Positions 39,531 through 48,206 of a DNA stretch of 64,000 bases are shown piece after piece (the stretch's first letter is position 1; each line of letters opens with the position of its first letter). Source of the stretch: Rhizobiales bacterium Ga0077525 (lineage in GTDB: Bacteria > Pseudomonadota > Alphaproteobacteria > Rhizobiales > Xanthobacteraceae). The notes under the pieces were generated by a model. That model did not search any database and was not told the DNA's origin. It worked only from the letters and a program-made list of their open reading frames with translations. Location: positions 38,949 to 102,948 of the forward strand of contig LNDS01000004.1 of NCBI GenBank assembly GCA_001464835.1, given 5' to 3'. Both the position numbers and the translations under genes were made by a program.

Positions 39531-40888
39531 ATGGCCAGACAAAAGCAAGTGGGCGTGGCGCGCCGTTGGTTCCTTTGCCGTCTGAGACGCCTGCCGCCGG
39601 TTCGCGGGCTTCGATTCGCCGTCATTTGATCGCCGGCGTCTTGATCGTGCTGCTGCTCGGCGTCGGCGTCGGCGGCTGGGCGGCGACGGTTCAGATTTCC
39701 GGCGCCTTGATCGCGCAAGGCTCGGTCGTCGTCGATCAGAATGTGCAGAAGGTCCAGCACCCGACCGGCGGCATTGTCGGCGAATTGCGCGTCCGTGACG
39801 GCGACCGCGTCAAGGCCGGCGATATTCTGGTGCGTCTCGACGAAACCGTCATGCGCGCCAATTTGGCTATCATTACCAAAGGCCTCAACGAGTTGATGGC
39901 GCGCAAGGCGCGGTTGGAGGCCGAGCGCGACGGGGCTGAGACGATCGCGTTCCCACCCGCGCTTCTGGCGCGTGCCGACGATCTCGATGCGGTGTCCGCG
40001 GTGCGCAGTGAGACGAGGCTGTTTGAACTGCGCCGTACCGAGCGAACCGGCCAGAAAGCCCAGTTGCAGCAACGTATGGCGCAATTGAGAGAGGAGATCG
40101 GCGGGATCGAGGCGCAGCAGGTCGCCAAATCGCATGAAATGACCTTGATCGACCGCGAACTCAGCGGCGTGCGCGATCTGTACGCCAAGAACCTCGTCCA
40201 GTTGAGCCGCCTGACCCAGCTTGAGCGCGAAGCGGCGCGGCTGGGGGGCGAACGCGCGCAACTTGTCGCGGCGGCGGCGCAGTCGAAGGGCAGGATCGCC
40301 GAGATCGGCCTTCAGATCATCCAGATCGATCAGAACCTCAGCAGCGAAGTCGCCAAGGAATTGCGCGACATCGACGGCAAGCTCGGTGAATTCGTCGAAC
40401 GGAAGGTGACGGCCGAAGATCAATTGCGCCGCACCGACATTCGCGCGCCGCAGACGGGCGCCGTGTTCCAGTCGGCGGTTCACACCGTCGGTGGCGTTAT
40501 CAGCGCCGGCGATCCGATCATGTTGATCGTGCCCGAAGCCGACAAACTGCAAGTCGAAGCCAAGGTCAACCCGCAGGACATCGACCAGTTGAAAATCGGG
40601 CAGACCGCGATGCTGCGCTTTTCCGCGTTCAACAGCCACACCACGCCGGAAATCGAGGGCAACGTGACGCGGGTGTCGGCCGATACATCGACCGACCAGC
40701 GCACCGGCCAGAGCTATTATACAATCCGCATCGGCCTGCCGCCGGAGAAGGTCGCCCAACTTGGCGATGTCAGGATTCTGCCGGGAATGCCCGTGGAGGC
40801 CTTCGTGCAGACCGGCGATCGCACTCTTATTTCTTATCTGATGAAACCCCTGAGCGACCAGTTCATGCGGGCGTTCCGTGAAAGGTAA
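39527..40888 (+). CDS. HlyD-family periplasmic adaptor of type I secretion
   Basis: 453 residues. A short cytoplasmic N-terminus and one membrane helix (about 36-56) precede a lipoyl/biotinyl-like half domain (VQHPTGGIVGELRVRDGDRV), a long coiled-coil hairpin (about 105-290), the second lipoyl half and a beta barrel ending in the HlyD C-terminal signature (GMPVEAFVQTGDRT). It would link the ABC motor to an outer-membrane TolC channel. Start overlaps the ABC stop by 4 nt, and its own end overlaps the cyclase start by 11 nt, indicating coordinated translation of three proteins. Confidence 0.94.
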   Translation: MNGQTKASGRGAPLVPLPSETPAAGSRASIRRHLIAGVLIVLLLGVGVGGWAATVQISGALIAQGSVVVDQNVQKVQHPTGGIVGELRVRDGDRVKAGDILVRLDETVMRANLAIITKGLNELMARKARLEAERDGAETIAFPPALLARADDLDAVSAVRSETRLFELRRTERTGQKAQLQQRMAQLREEIGGIEAQQVAKSHEMTLIDRELSGVRDLYAKNLVQLSRLTQLEREAARLGGERAQLVAAAAQSKGRIAEIGLQIIQIDQNLSSEVAKELRDIDGKLGEFVERKVTAEDQLRRTDIRAPQTGAVFQSAVHTVGGVISAGDPIMLIVPEADKLQVEAKVNPQDIDQLKIGQTAMLRFSAFNSHTTPEIEGNVTRVSADTSTDQRTGQSYYTIRIGLPPEKVAQLGDVRILPGMPVEAFVQTGDRTLISYLMKPLSDQFMRAFRER

Positions 40889-43100
40889 CCGGCTCGTCCG
40901 TCTTGCCCAAGCTTTCGGCCTCGGACGGCTGATCTGTTTGGTTTTGCTTGCCGCGTTGGTCGCGTTGCGTATCGGCAATCCGGCGCCGCTGGAGTCGTTG
41001 CGGGTGCGCACCTTCGACTTCTACCAGACCGTCAAGCCGCGCCAGGCCACGGTACAGCCGGCCGTCATTGTCGACATCGACGAGGCCAGCCTGAAAGCTT
41101 TCGGCCAATGGCCATGGCCGCGTACATTGCTGGCCGATCTGGTTGCCAAGCTGACCAAGCTCGGCAGCGCGGTGGTCGCCTTCGACGTCATTTTCGCCGA
41201 GCCGGATCGCATGTCGCCGGCCATCGCCGCCGAGAGCTTCCGCAATCTCGATGCGGAAACGCGCGCGCAATTGCTGAAGCTGCCGAGCAACGACGACGTG
41301 CTGGCCGATGCCATGCGGCGCACGCGCGTGGTGCTCGGCGAATCCGGCCATCATCTGGTGGTCCCCGCGGAGGGGCCCCGGCCGCCGTCGGCGGGCTTTG
41401 CCATGATGGGGCCGGACCCGCGCCGATTTCTCATCAGCTTTCCCGGCGTCATCAACAATGTCGCGCCGCTGGAAAAGGCGGCGGCGGGGCGCGGCCTGCT
41501 GACGATCCAGTCCGAACCCGACGGCATCGTTCGCCGCGTGCCGATGGTGATGACGGCGCAGGACATCCTGATGCCGGCGCTCAGCCTTGAAATGCTGCGC
41601 GTCGTCACCGGCGCCGGCGCCATTCGCGTCAAGACCGATACTGCGGGAGTCGCCAGCGTCGCCATTCCCGGGCTCGAACTGCCGACCGACCGCAATGCCC
41701 AATTGTGGGTTTATTTTGCGCCGTCCAACGCCAGCCGTTACGTCTCGGCCAAGGATGTGCTCGAGGATCGCGTGCCGCCAGGGCGCATTGGCCGCAAGCT
41801 GGTGCTCGTCGGCACGTCGGCGGTCGGCTTACGCGACATCAAAGCGACGCCGATCGATCCGGCGATGTCCGGCGTCGAGGTGCACGCGCAGGTTCTGGAA
41901 AACGTCCTGACCAAGTCGATGCTGGTTTACCCGAACTACGCCATCGGCGCCGAACTTGTCGCCACGATTTTGTTCGGTCTGGTCATCATCGCCATCGGCC
42001 CCATCCTCGGCGCGTCGATGATGCTGGCGCTCGGCGCGGTCGTCACCGCAGGGCTCGCCGCCGGATCGTGGTATCTCTTCGCCCAGCACCGGCTCTTGAT
42101 CGACGCCACTTTTCCTTTGTTGGCGACATTCCTGATTTACCTGACGCTGATCTTCATCAACTACTTTCGCGAACAGTTGCAACGCCGCCGCATCCGCTCG
42201 GCCTTCGGCCAGTATTTGTCTCCCTCGCTGGTCGACAAGCTGGCGCACAGCCATGAGGCGCTCACTCTTGGCGGCGAAGACCGCAACATGACCATCCTGT
42301 TCAGTGACGTGCGCGGCTTCACCACCATTTCGGAAATCTACAAGGACGATCCGCAAGGCCTGACGACCTTGATGAATAATTTTCTGACGCCGATGACCAA
42401 TGCGATCATCGACCACAACGGCACCATCGATAAATATATCGGCGACGCCATCATGGCCTTCTGGAATGCGCCGCTGCATGACCCCTTGCACGAGGTCAAT
42501 GCCTGCAACGCGGCGCTGGAAATGCTCACCCGCGTCGATGCCATCAACGTCAAGCGGGAGAAGGAGGCGGCTGAAGCCGGCCAGCGCTTCATCCCGCTCA
42601 AGATCGGCGTCGGCCTGAACAGCGGGCGCTGCGTCGTCGGCAATATGGGATCGGACCTGCGCTTTAATTATTCCGTGCTCGGCGATTGCGTCAATCTCGC
42701 CTCACGGCTGGAAGGGCAGACCAAATCCTATGACGTGCCGATCATTATCGGCTCGAAAACGGCGCAGGCGGTCGGCGATAAATTCGCGTTGCTCGAACTG
42801 GACTACATCACGGTGAAGGGCAAAACCGAGCCGGAGAAAATCTACACCGTGCTCGGCCGGGCCGACGTCGCCAACAGCGAGCGCTTCCGGCATATGCACG
42901 CACTTTTCAACGAGATGCTGGCGCTGTATCGGCGTCAGGATTTCGCCGCCGCCGGCGAGGCGATCGTGCGCTGCCGCGCCGCCGGCGAGGGCTTCGGCCT
43001 CAGCCGCCTGTTCGACATCTATTCGCTGCGTATCGGCAGCTTCCAGAAGGATGCGCCGCCGAGCGACTGGAACGGCGTCTTCGCTTTGGAAACGAAGTAG
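40878..43100 (+). CDS. CHASE2-domain adenylate cyclase (class III)
   Basis: 740 residues, GTG start inside the adaptor gene. Membrane helix near 15-35, periplasmic CHASE2 sensor (about 45-345), three closely spaced membrane helices (about 355-430), then a class III cyclase domain (about 470-655). Metal-binding Asp477 (FSDVRGF) and Asp523 (YIGDAIMAFW) are present, as are a Lys in DKYIGD and the Asp of GDCVNLASRLE expected for ATP selectivity, and the transition-state Asn/Arg in NLASR. It should make cAMP in response to a periplasmic signal. Coupling to the exporter genes suggests that secretion and cAMP signalling are linked. Confidence 0.92.
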   Translation: MKGNRLVRLAQAFGLGRLICLVLLAALVALRIGNPAPLESLRVRTFDFYQTVKPRQATVQPAVIVDIDEASLKAFGQWPWPRTLLADLVAKLTKLGSAVVAFDVIFAEPDRMSPAIAAESFRNLDAETRAQLLKLPSNDDVLADAMRRTRVVLGESGHHLVVPAEGPRPPSAGFAMMGPDPRRFLISFPGVINNVAPLEKAAAGRGLLTIQSEPDGIVRRVPMVMTAQDILMPALSLEMLRVVTGAGAIRVKTDTAGVASVAIPGLELPTDRNAQLWVYFAPSNASRYVSAKDVLEDRVPPGRIGRKLVLVGTSAVGLRDIKATPIDPAMSGVEVHAQVLENVLTKSMLVYPNYAIGAELVATILFGLVIIAIGPILGASMMLALGAVVTAGLAAGSWYLFAQHRLLIDATFPLLATFLIYLTLIFINYFREQLQRRRIRSAFGQYLSPSLVDKLAHSHEALTLGGEDRNMTILFSDVRGFTTISEIYKDDPQGLTTLMNNFLTPMTNAIIDHNGTIDKYIGDAIMAFWNAPLHDPLHEVNACNAALEMLTRVDAINVKREKEAAEAGQRFIPLKIGVGLNSGRCVVGNMGSDLRFNYSVLGDCVNLASRLEGQTKSYDVPIIIGSKTAQAVGDKFALLELDYITVKGKTEPEKIYTVLGRADVANSERFRHMHALFNEMLALYRRQDFAAAGEAIVRCRAAGEGFGLSRLFDIYSLRIGSFQKDAPPSDWNGVFALETK

Positions 43101-43181
43101 CGCTGCTTTCCCTGCCGGCCAAGGCTGGGCTAGTATCCAGCAACGCGCCGCTGCCGGGGCGAAACGCGGGTAGGGGAAATC

Positions 43182-44339
43182 ATGACCAATGCGATGCGGC
43201 TGCCGGCCGACGGCGTCTTCCTGGGCCGGGTTCGGATGCCAGGCGTGGCTCATCCCCTTGTCGTCACCGTTCGGGACAACGCCCTTGTCGACATCACCGC
43301 CCGATCGGGCGCGACGGTGAGCGATATCTGCGACCTGGCCGATCCGGCCGGCTATGTGCGGCAGGCGGCTGGAAAGCCGGTTGCAACGCTCGACGCGATT
43401 GCTGCCGACAGCCTGGACCTCAGGCGTGACGTATCGAAACCGGTGCTACTGTCGCCGGTCGACCTGCAAGCGGTGAAAGCGTCTGGCGTGACCTTTGTGG
43501 TCAGTCTGCTGGAGCGCGTCATCGAGGAGCAGGCGCGCGGTTCGGCCGACAAGGCGAACGCCATCCGCGAAGACATCGCGCAGCTCATCGGCCATGACCT
43601 GTCAAAGCTCAAGCCCGGTTCGCCGGAAGCGATGGCCATCAAGGCCAAACTGATGGCGCGCGGCGCCTGGTCGCAATATCTCGAAGTCGGCATCGGACCG
43701 GACGCCGAAATCTTCACCAAGTGTCAGCCGATGTCGTCCGTCGGTTTCGGCGCCGATGTCGGTCTGTTGCCGATTTCGACCTGGAACAATCCGGAGCCGG
43801 AAATCGCGCTGTTGGCGTCGAGCAAAGGCCGCATTGTCGGCGCCACTCTCGGCAACGACGTGAACTTGCGCGACGTCGAAGGACGCTCGGCCTTGCTGCT
43901 CGGCAAGGCCAAGGACAACAATGCGTCGGCGTCGCTTGGGCCTTTCGTTCGCTTGTTCGATGCCGGTTTTTCCATCGCCGACATCAAGAAGGCAAATGTT
44001 CATCTCACCGTGGAAGGCAAAGACGGCTATTCGCTCGAAGGTTCGAGTTCGATGGCCGAGATCAGCCGATCGCCGGAAGAATTGATCGCCGCCGCGATGG
44101 GCGACCATCATCAATATCCCGACGGCATCGTGCTTTATCTCGGCACCATGTTCGTGCCGTCGAAGGATCGCGGCGAGGCCGGCAAGGGCTTCACGCACGC
44201 GGTCGACGACCTTGTCACGATCTCGACCGAAAAGCTCGGCGCCTTGATCAACCGGGTGCGGCTGTCGCCCGACTGTCCGCCTTGGCGATATGGCACGCGC
44301 GCCTTGATGAAAGACCTCGCCGCCGCCGGCCTCATTTGA
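43182..44339 (+). CDS. fumarylacetoacetate hydrolase (FAH)-family protein
   Basis: 385 residues. The C-terminal catalytic region has the metal-binding acidic residues of the FAH family: NNPEPEIAL (two Glu, about residues 207-209) and GNDVNLRDVEGRS (Asp, about 227). The N-terminal 100 residues form the smaller accessory domain. FAH-family enzymes hydrolyse or decarboxylate 2,4-dioxo acids or hydrate 2-keto-3-deoxy sugar acids; the substrate cannot be fixed. GTAGGGGAAATC precedes the ATG. It is convergent with the crotonase gene (6-bp gap) and lies at the edge of a catabolic region. Confidence 0.85.
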   Translation: MTNAMRLPADGVFLGRVRMPGVAHPLVVTVRDNALVDITARSGATVSDICDLADPAGYVRQAAGKPVATLDAIAADSLDLRRDVSKPVLLSPVDLQAVKASGVTFVVSLLERVIEEQARGSADKANAIREDIAQLIGHDLSKLKPGSPEAMAIKAKLMARGAWSQYLEVGIGPDAEIFTKCQPMSSVGFGADVGLLPISTWNNPEPEIALLASSKGRIVGATLGNDVNLRDVEGRSALLLGKAKDNNASASLGPFVRLFDAGFSIADIKKANVHLTVEGKDGYSLEGSSSMAEISRSPEELIAAAMGDHHQYPDGIVLYLGTMFVPSKDRGEAGKGFTHAVDDLVTISTEKLGALINRVRLSPDCPPWRYGTRALMKDLAAAGLI

Positions 44340-44345
44340 CCCGGA

Positions 44346-45122
44346 TCAGCGGCCCTTCCATTGCGGCGGCCGCTTGTCGACGAAAGCATGCACGCCTTCG
44401 CGGAAATCCTCGCTGCCGTAAGCGGCGCGCACCAGGTCGTCGCCGTTCGGAATGCCGGCATGCTGCAAGCGGCGGATTGCTTCCTTGGTGACGCGCATGG
44501 TGACCGGCGCATTGCCCTTGAGCCGTTCGCAAATGGCGGCGACTCGTTCGTCGAGCGCGGCAGGCTCGGCGATTTCCATTAGGAAGCCGGCGGCCAGCGC
44601 ATCCTCGGCCGGGACGTTCTCGGCCATCAGCATCATGCGCTTGGTGCGCGCCGCGCCGAGCGCCGTGACCAGCCGCGCGTAATTGGCGACCGACAGGCAA
44701 TTGCCCAAGGTGCGCGCGATCGGCACGCCGAATTTCGTGCCGGGCGTGGCAATGCGCAGATCGCAGCAGGCGGCGATGGCTAGCCCGCCGCCGATGGCCC
44801 AGCCTTCGACGACGGCCAAAGTCGGCATTGGCAGCGCTTCCAGCGCCCCCAGATAGTTTTCCATCGTCACTTCATAGGCAATGCCGTCTTCGCCGCTCTT
44901 GAATTCCTTGAACTGGGCGATGTCGGTGCCCGCGATGAAGGCCTTGCCGCCAACGCCGCGCAGCACGGCGACACGCACGCTGTCGTCGCGGCTCAGTTCG
45001 ACGCAGGCAACGTGCAGGCCTTCATACATCTGCCAGGTCATCGCGTTGCGAGCCTGCGGCCGGTCGAACAGGATAGTCGCCACGCCGCCATCACGCAGCA
45101 CCCGCACTTCACCGTCGCTCAT
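44346..45122 (-). CDS. enoyl-CoA hydratase/isomerase (crotonase) family protein
   Basis: 258 residues from ATG 45122, which has GGAG about 10 nt upstream; starts further up add a tail unrelated to crotonases. Oxyanion-hole segments are visible (KAFIAGTDIAQF and WAIGGGLAIAACCDLRIA). The usual first catalytic Glu after FG(F/L)P is replaced (FGVPIARTLGN), so classical hydration is doubtful and another crotonase-type reaction is possible. It is the last gene of a four-gene minus-strand run (CoA-transferase, AroE-like, MaoC, crotonase), 73 bp after the MaoC gene. Confidence 0.88.
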   Translation of the reverse strand: MSDGEVRVLRDGGVATILFDRPQARNAMTWQMYEGLHVACVELSRDDSVRVAVLRGVGGKAFIAGTDIAQFKEFKSGEDGIAYEVTMENYLGALEALPMPTLAVVEGWAIGGGLAIAACCDLRIATPGTKFGVPIARTLGNCLSVANYARLVTALGAARTKRMMLMAENVPAEDALAAGFLMEIAEPAALDERVAAICERLKGNAPVTMRVTKEAIRRLQHAGIPNGDDLVRAAYGSEDFREGVHAFVDKRPPQWKGR

Positions 45123-45195
45123 GGGACTTCGCTCCATCGGCTCGCTTGCGGGCCATGATCGGCCGCACGCTTCTTTGCATTGTAGACCTGAAGCG

Positions 45196-45633
45196 CTAGC
45201 TGCGGACAACCCATTTCATGACGTGAATTCCCGCCATGCATAATTCGCCGGTAGACTTGATCACTTCGATTTTCGAGCGGCTGCGCGCCGCCGCCGGATC
45301 GATCTCCTCGACCGTATAGCGTGCCGTCAGCGTGTCGCCGATGAACACCGGCGCCAGAAACCTGATCTTGTCGTAGCCGAGCGAAACCGACACCGCCTTG
45401 GCGCCGCGTTCGGCCGAGCGCTTCGACATGGTCGACGCGCAGGACGACAGCAGGCCGAGTACCAGCCCGCCATGGGCGATGCGCTTGCCGAACGGTGATT
45501 TGGCCGCATAGTCCTCATTGACGTGGATCGGATCGAAGTCGGCCGATATGGCCGAGAACATCGCCAGATCGGTCTCGGTGATCGTCTTGGTGAACTCGGC
45601 GGTTTCGCCGACTTTGAGGTGGCACTCAAACAT
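45196..45633 (-). CDS. MaoC-like (R)-hydratase domain protein
   Basis: 145 residues, one hotdog domain. The hydratase signature is present: ADFDPIHVNEDYAAKSPFGKRIAHGGLVLGLLS region, with the catalytic Asp and His in DFDPIH (about residues 31-36). Such enzymes hydrate (R)-specific enoyl-CoA thioesters or related unsaturated acyl-CoAs. GGGGAAG precedes the ATG; the start overlaps the AroE-like gene by 8 nt, so they are translated together. Confidence 0.88.
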   Translation of the reverse strand: MFECHLKVGETAEFTKTITETDLAMFSAISADFDPIHVNEDYAAKSPFGKRIAHGGLVLGLLSSCASTMSKRSAERGAKAVSVSLGYDKIRFLAPVFIGDTLTARYTVEEIDPAAARSRSKIEVIKSTGELCMAGIHVMKWVVRS

Positions 45634-46453
45634 CGGACTTCCCCGGAATGAGGTAGTCGGCGATCATCGCCGCCTGCGCCTGGTACATCTGGATGCCGGT
45701 GGAAATCTTGCAGCCGCAGGCCTTGGCGTGGGCGAGCAAAGGCGTGATTTCGGGCTTGGTGATGACATCGGCGACGACAACCTTCGGATCGAGTCTGCCG
45801 AACGGCGCCGGCATGCCGTCACCTTCGCCCATGCCGCAGGGCGTGGCATTGACGATGAGGTCGTGCCCTTCGGCCACCGCCGCGCCGACCGTGATTTTGC
45901 AGCCTGTATGCGCCTTGCCGAAGCGGGTCGCCACCTCATTAGCCTTGGCCGTGTCGAGATCGAATATCGTGATGGAAGCAGCGCCGGCCTCGGCAATGGA
46001 ATCGATAATGGCGCTGCCGGCGCCGCCGGTGCCGATCACAAGCGCGCGCTTGCCCTTGAAGTCGAAGCCGAGATTGTTGCGCAAGGCATTGGTGCAGCCA
46101 ACGCCGTCGAGCATGTCGCCGACCCAGTTGTCGCCCTCGCGGCGCACGATATTGACCGCGCCAATGCGCTGCACGCGCGGCGACGGTTTGTTGACGTGCC
46201 TCAAAACCCGCAGCTTGTAGGGCACGGTGACGATATAGCCCGCGCAGTTTTGCGTTGCCTTGAGGCCCTGCATCACCGCGTCGAAATCGGCCGGCTTGAC
46301 GTGCCAGGGAATGCACAAAGCGTTCTGCCCCTTGGCGCTGAATTCGCTGCTGATGCCGGCGGGCGATTTCACCTGGCCGATCGGATCGCCGAGGACCGGG
46401 AACAGCTTGGTGTTGCCATCGACGGACAGCGGCTTATGAGGAGCGTTGCTCAT
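45626..46453 (-). CDS. shikimate/quinate dehydrogenase family protein (AroE-like)
   Basis: 275 residues. N-terminal substrate domain with the catalytic Lys in TVTVPYKLR-like context (VTVPYKLRVL) and Asp in MLDGVGCTN; C-terminal Rossmann domain with the dinucleotide loop ALVIGTGGAGSA. Its place inside a CoA-thioester operon (ATGA overlap with the CoA-transferase gene, 8-nt overlap with MaoC) argues for a catabolic role on quinate, shikimate or a related cyclohexane carboxylate rather than housekeeping aromatic synthesis. The biosynthetic AroE is presumably elsewhere in the genome. Confidence 0.85.
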   Translation of the reverse strand: MSNAPHKPLSVDGNTKLFPVLGDPIGQVKSPAGISSEFSAKGQNALCIPWHVKPADFDAVMQGLKATQNCAGYIVTVPYKLRVLRHVNKPSPRVQRIGAVNIVRREGDNWVGDMLDGVGCTNALRNNLGFDFKGKRALVIGTGGAGSAIIDSIAEAGAASITIFDLDTAKANEVATRFGKAHTGCKITVGAAVAEGHDLIVNATPCGMGEGDGMPAPFGRLDPKVVVADVITKPEITPLLAHAKACGCKISTGIQMYQAQAAMIADYLIPGKSDV

Positions 46454-48054
46454 TGGGCGGCCTTCGGCAGTTCGAGACGGGGAGAGCGGGGCGGTTGCCG
46501 GCGCGCATGCAGTTCGGTGCCGAGCTTGAGGCGTTCCGGCTTGAACAGCCGCGCGTCCATCGTTTTTAGGTCGGGCGCGATCTTCGGTGCGAAAGCCATT
46601 TTGGCGACGACATCACGCTGCACGTCGATGCCGGGCGCGATCTCGATCAGCTCGACGCCGTCCGCGCCAAGCCTGAACACAGCGCGCTCGGTGATGTACA
46701 AAACGCGCTGGCCGCGCTCGCGGCCATAGGTGCCGCTGTAGGTGATCTGCTCGACCGCCTTGACGAATTTCTGGCCGTCGCCGTCCTTCTCGATTTTCAT
46801 CTTGCCGTCCGGCCAGGAGAACGCCGACTTGCCGGCGGTGAAGGTGCCGCTGTAAATCACCGACTTGGCGTTCTGGCTGATATTGATGAAGCCGCCGGGC
46901 CCGACAATGCGGCCGCCGAAGCGGCTGACATTGACATGGCCCTGTTCGTCGATTTCGGCGAATGACAAGAAGGCGAGATCGAGTCCCCCGCCGTCATAGA
47001 AATCAAATTGATAGGGCTGGTCGATCATCGCCGCGTAATTGCGCGAGGCGCCGGCTTCGCCGCCGGAGGCGGGCGCGCCGCCGACCATGCCCTGTTCGTT
47101 CGTCAGGCAAATGTCGTCGAGCACGCCTTCTTCCGCCGCGACATTGGCAATGCCGGTCGAAATGCCGGAGCCGAGATTGCAGATCGCGCCCGGAAACAGC
47201 TCAAGCGCCGCGCGCCGCGCGATGATCTTGCGGGCGTCGAGCGGCAGCACCGGAATATCGGACAGCGGGATTTTCAGTTCACCGGCGTAAGACGGGCTGT
47301 AGTAAGTCTCATAGGTCTGGCTCTGCTTCGGATCGACAACGACAAAGTCGACCAGGATGCCGGGGATCTTGACCTGCTTGGCGGGCAGGGTGCCGCGCCG
47401 CGCCATGCGCTTGACCTGGACGATGACGATGCCGCCGCAGCGCCGCGTTGCCTGCGCTTCCGACATCATTTCGAGGAACACGGCTTCCTCTTCCATCGTC
47501 ACGTTGCCGTCTTCGTCGGCGGTGGTGCCGCGCAGGAAGCAGACGTCGAATTTGTAAGGCTTGAAGAACAGGTAATCCTCGCCGCGAAATTGAACGAGTT
47601 CGACGAGGTCTTCCTTGGCCGACTTGCTTTGACGGCCGCCTTCATGGCGCGGATCGACGAAAGAGTGCAGGCCGGTCTTGGTGAGAAGCCCGGCGCGGCC
47701 CGACGCGATCTCACGCATCAGCTGCGACAGCGCGCCTTGCGGCAGCGTATAGCCTTCGATCTTGTCGGCAATTGCCATGTCGGAAATCAGTGGCGAGTTG
47801 ACGAAGGTGCCAGACACCACGCGCTTCAAAAGGCCCTCGCGCGCCAGATGGCCGGCGCCAAGTCCTTTGCCGTCGCCAAGCCCGACCGGATGGATGGCGG
47901 TGATGGCGCGCGGCTCGCTCTCGGCGTCGTACCGTCGGCCGAGCGCGGCCAAAAGCGCCTCGGGCACGGCATGGCCGCCGCCGGAGCCGCCGATCAACAA
48001 GGTATCGCCGGTCTTTACAAGCTGAACGGCTTCGTCCGCTGTCAGGCGTCGCAT
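46450..48054 (-). CDS. family I acyl-CoA:acetate/3-ketoacid CoA-transferase (fused alpha-beta)
   Basis: 534 residues, the alpha and beta subunits joined in one chain. The alpha half begins with the glycine-rich coenzyme loop (LLIGGSGGGHAVPEALL, residues about 19-35); the beta half contains LGSGISTG and the catalytic-Glu segment LTNEQGMVGG (about 320-330), where Glu forms the covalent CoA intermediate. It activates a carboxylic acid by moving CoA from a donor thioester. AGGAGGACGCG precedes the ATG. It is the first gene of the minus-strand operon and faces the acyl-CoA dehydrogenase gene across a palindrome. Confidence 0.92.
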   Translation of the reverse strand: MRRLTADEAVQLVKTGDTLLIGGSGGGHAVPEALLAALGRRYDAESEPRAITAIHPVGLGDGKGLGAGHLAREGLLKRVVSGTFVNSPLISDMAIADKIEGYTLPQGALSQLMREIASGRAGLLTKTGLHSFVDPRHEGGRQSKSAKEDLVELVQFRGEDYLFFKPYKFDVCFLRGTTADEDGNVTMEEEAVFLEMMSEAQATRRCGGIVIVQVKRMARRGTLPAKQVKIPGILVDFVVVDPKQSQTYETYYSPSYAGELKIPLSDIPVLPLDARKIIARRAALELFPGAICNLGSGISTGIANVAAEEGVLDDICLTNEQGMVGGAPASGGEAGASRNYAAMIDQPYQFDFYDGGGLDLAFLSFAEIDEQGHVNVSRFGGRIVGPGGFINISQNAKSVIYSGTFTAGKSAFSWPDGKMKIEKDGDGQKFVKAVEQITYSGTYGRERGQRVLYITERAVFRLGADGVELIEIAPGIDVQRDVVAKMAFAPKIAPDLKTMDARLFKPERLKLGTELHARRQPPRSPRLELPKAAQ

Positions 48055-48115
48055 CGCGTCCTCCTGCTTGGGAAGTTCGTTCGGGCGGCCTCCCAGAAAG
48101 CCTTATTTTACGTCA

Positions 48116-48131
48116 TTTAGATCGTTCTAAA
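48116..48131. promoter_or_regulatory. palindromic operator candidate between divergent catabolic operons
   Basis: TTTAGA-TCGT-TCTAAA is a perfect 6-bp inverted repeat with a 4-bp spacer (16 bp), AT-rich against GC-rich surroundings, in the centre of the gap between the CoA-transferase start (48054) and the acyl-CoA dehydrogenase gene. The position fits a shared operator for a dimeric repressor controlling both directions. The LacI-type regulator encoded at 50113-51162 is a candidate binder, though its family usually prefers sites with a central CG. Confidence 0.55.
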
Positions 48132-48206
48132 TTTCTGATGACGCCAAGTCAAACACAAACTATGATGGCTGCAAAGGCAGAATTAAACCCCGGGTGGAAC
48201 GCTACA

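Noticed and set aside
48138..48206. Longer acyl-CoA dehydrogenase start at 48138
   Set aside because: The ATG lies 6 bp from a palindromic operator candidate, and the extra 23 residues do not belong to the family fold; kept only as an alternative.
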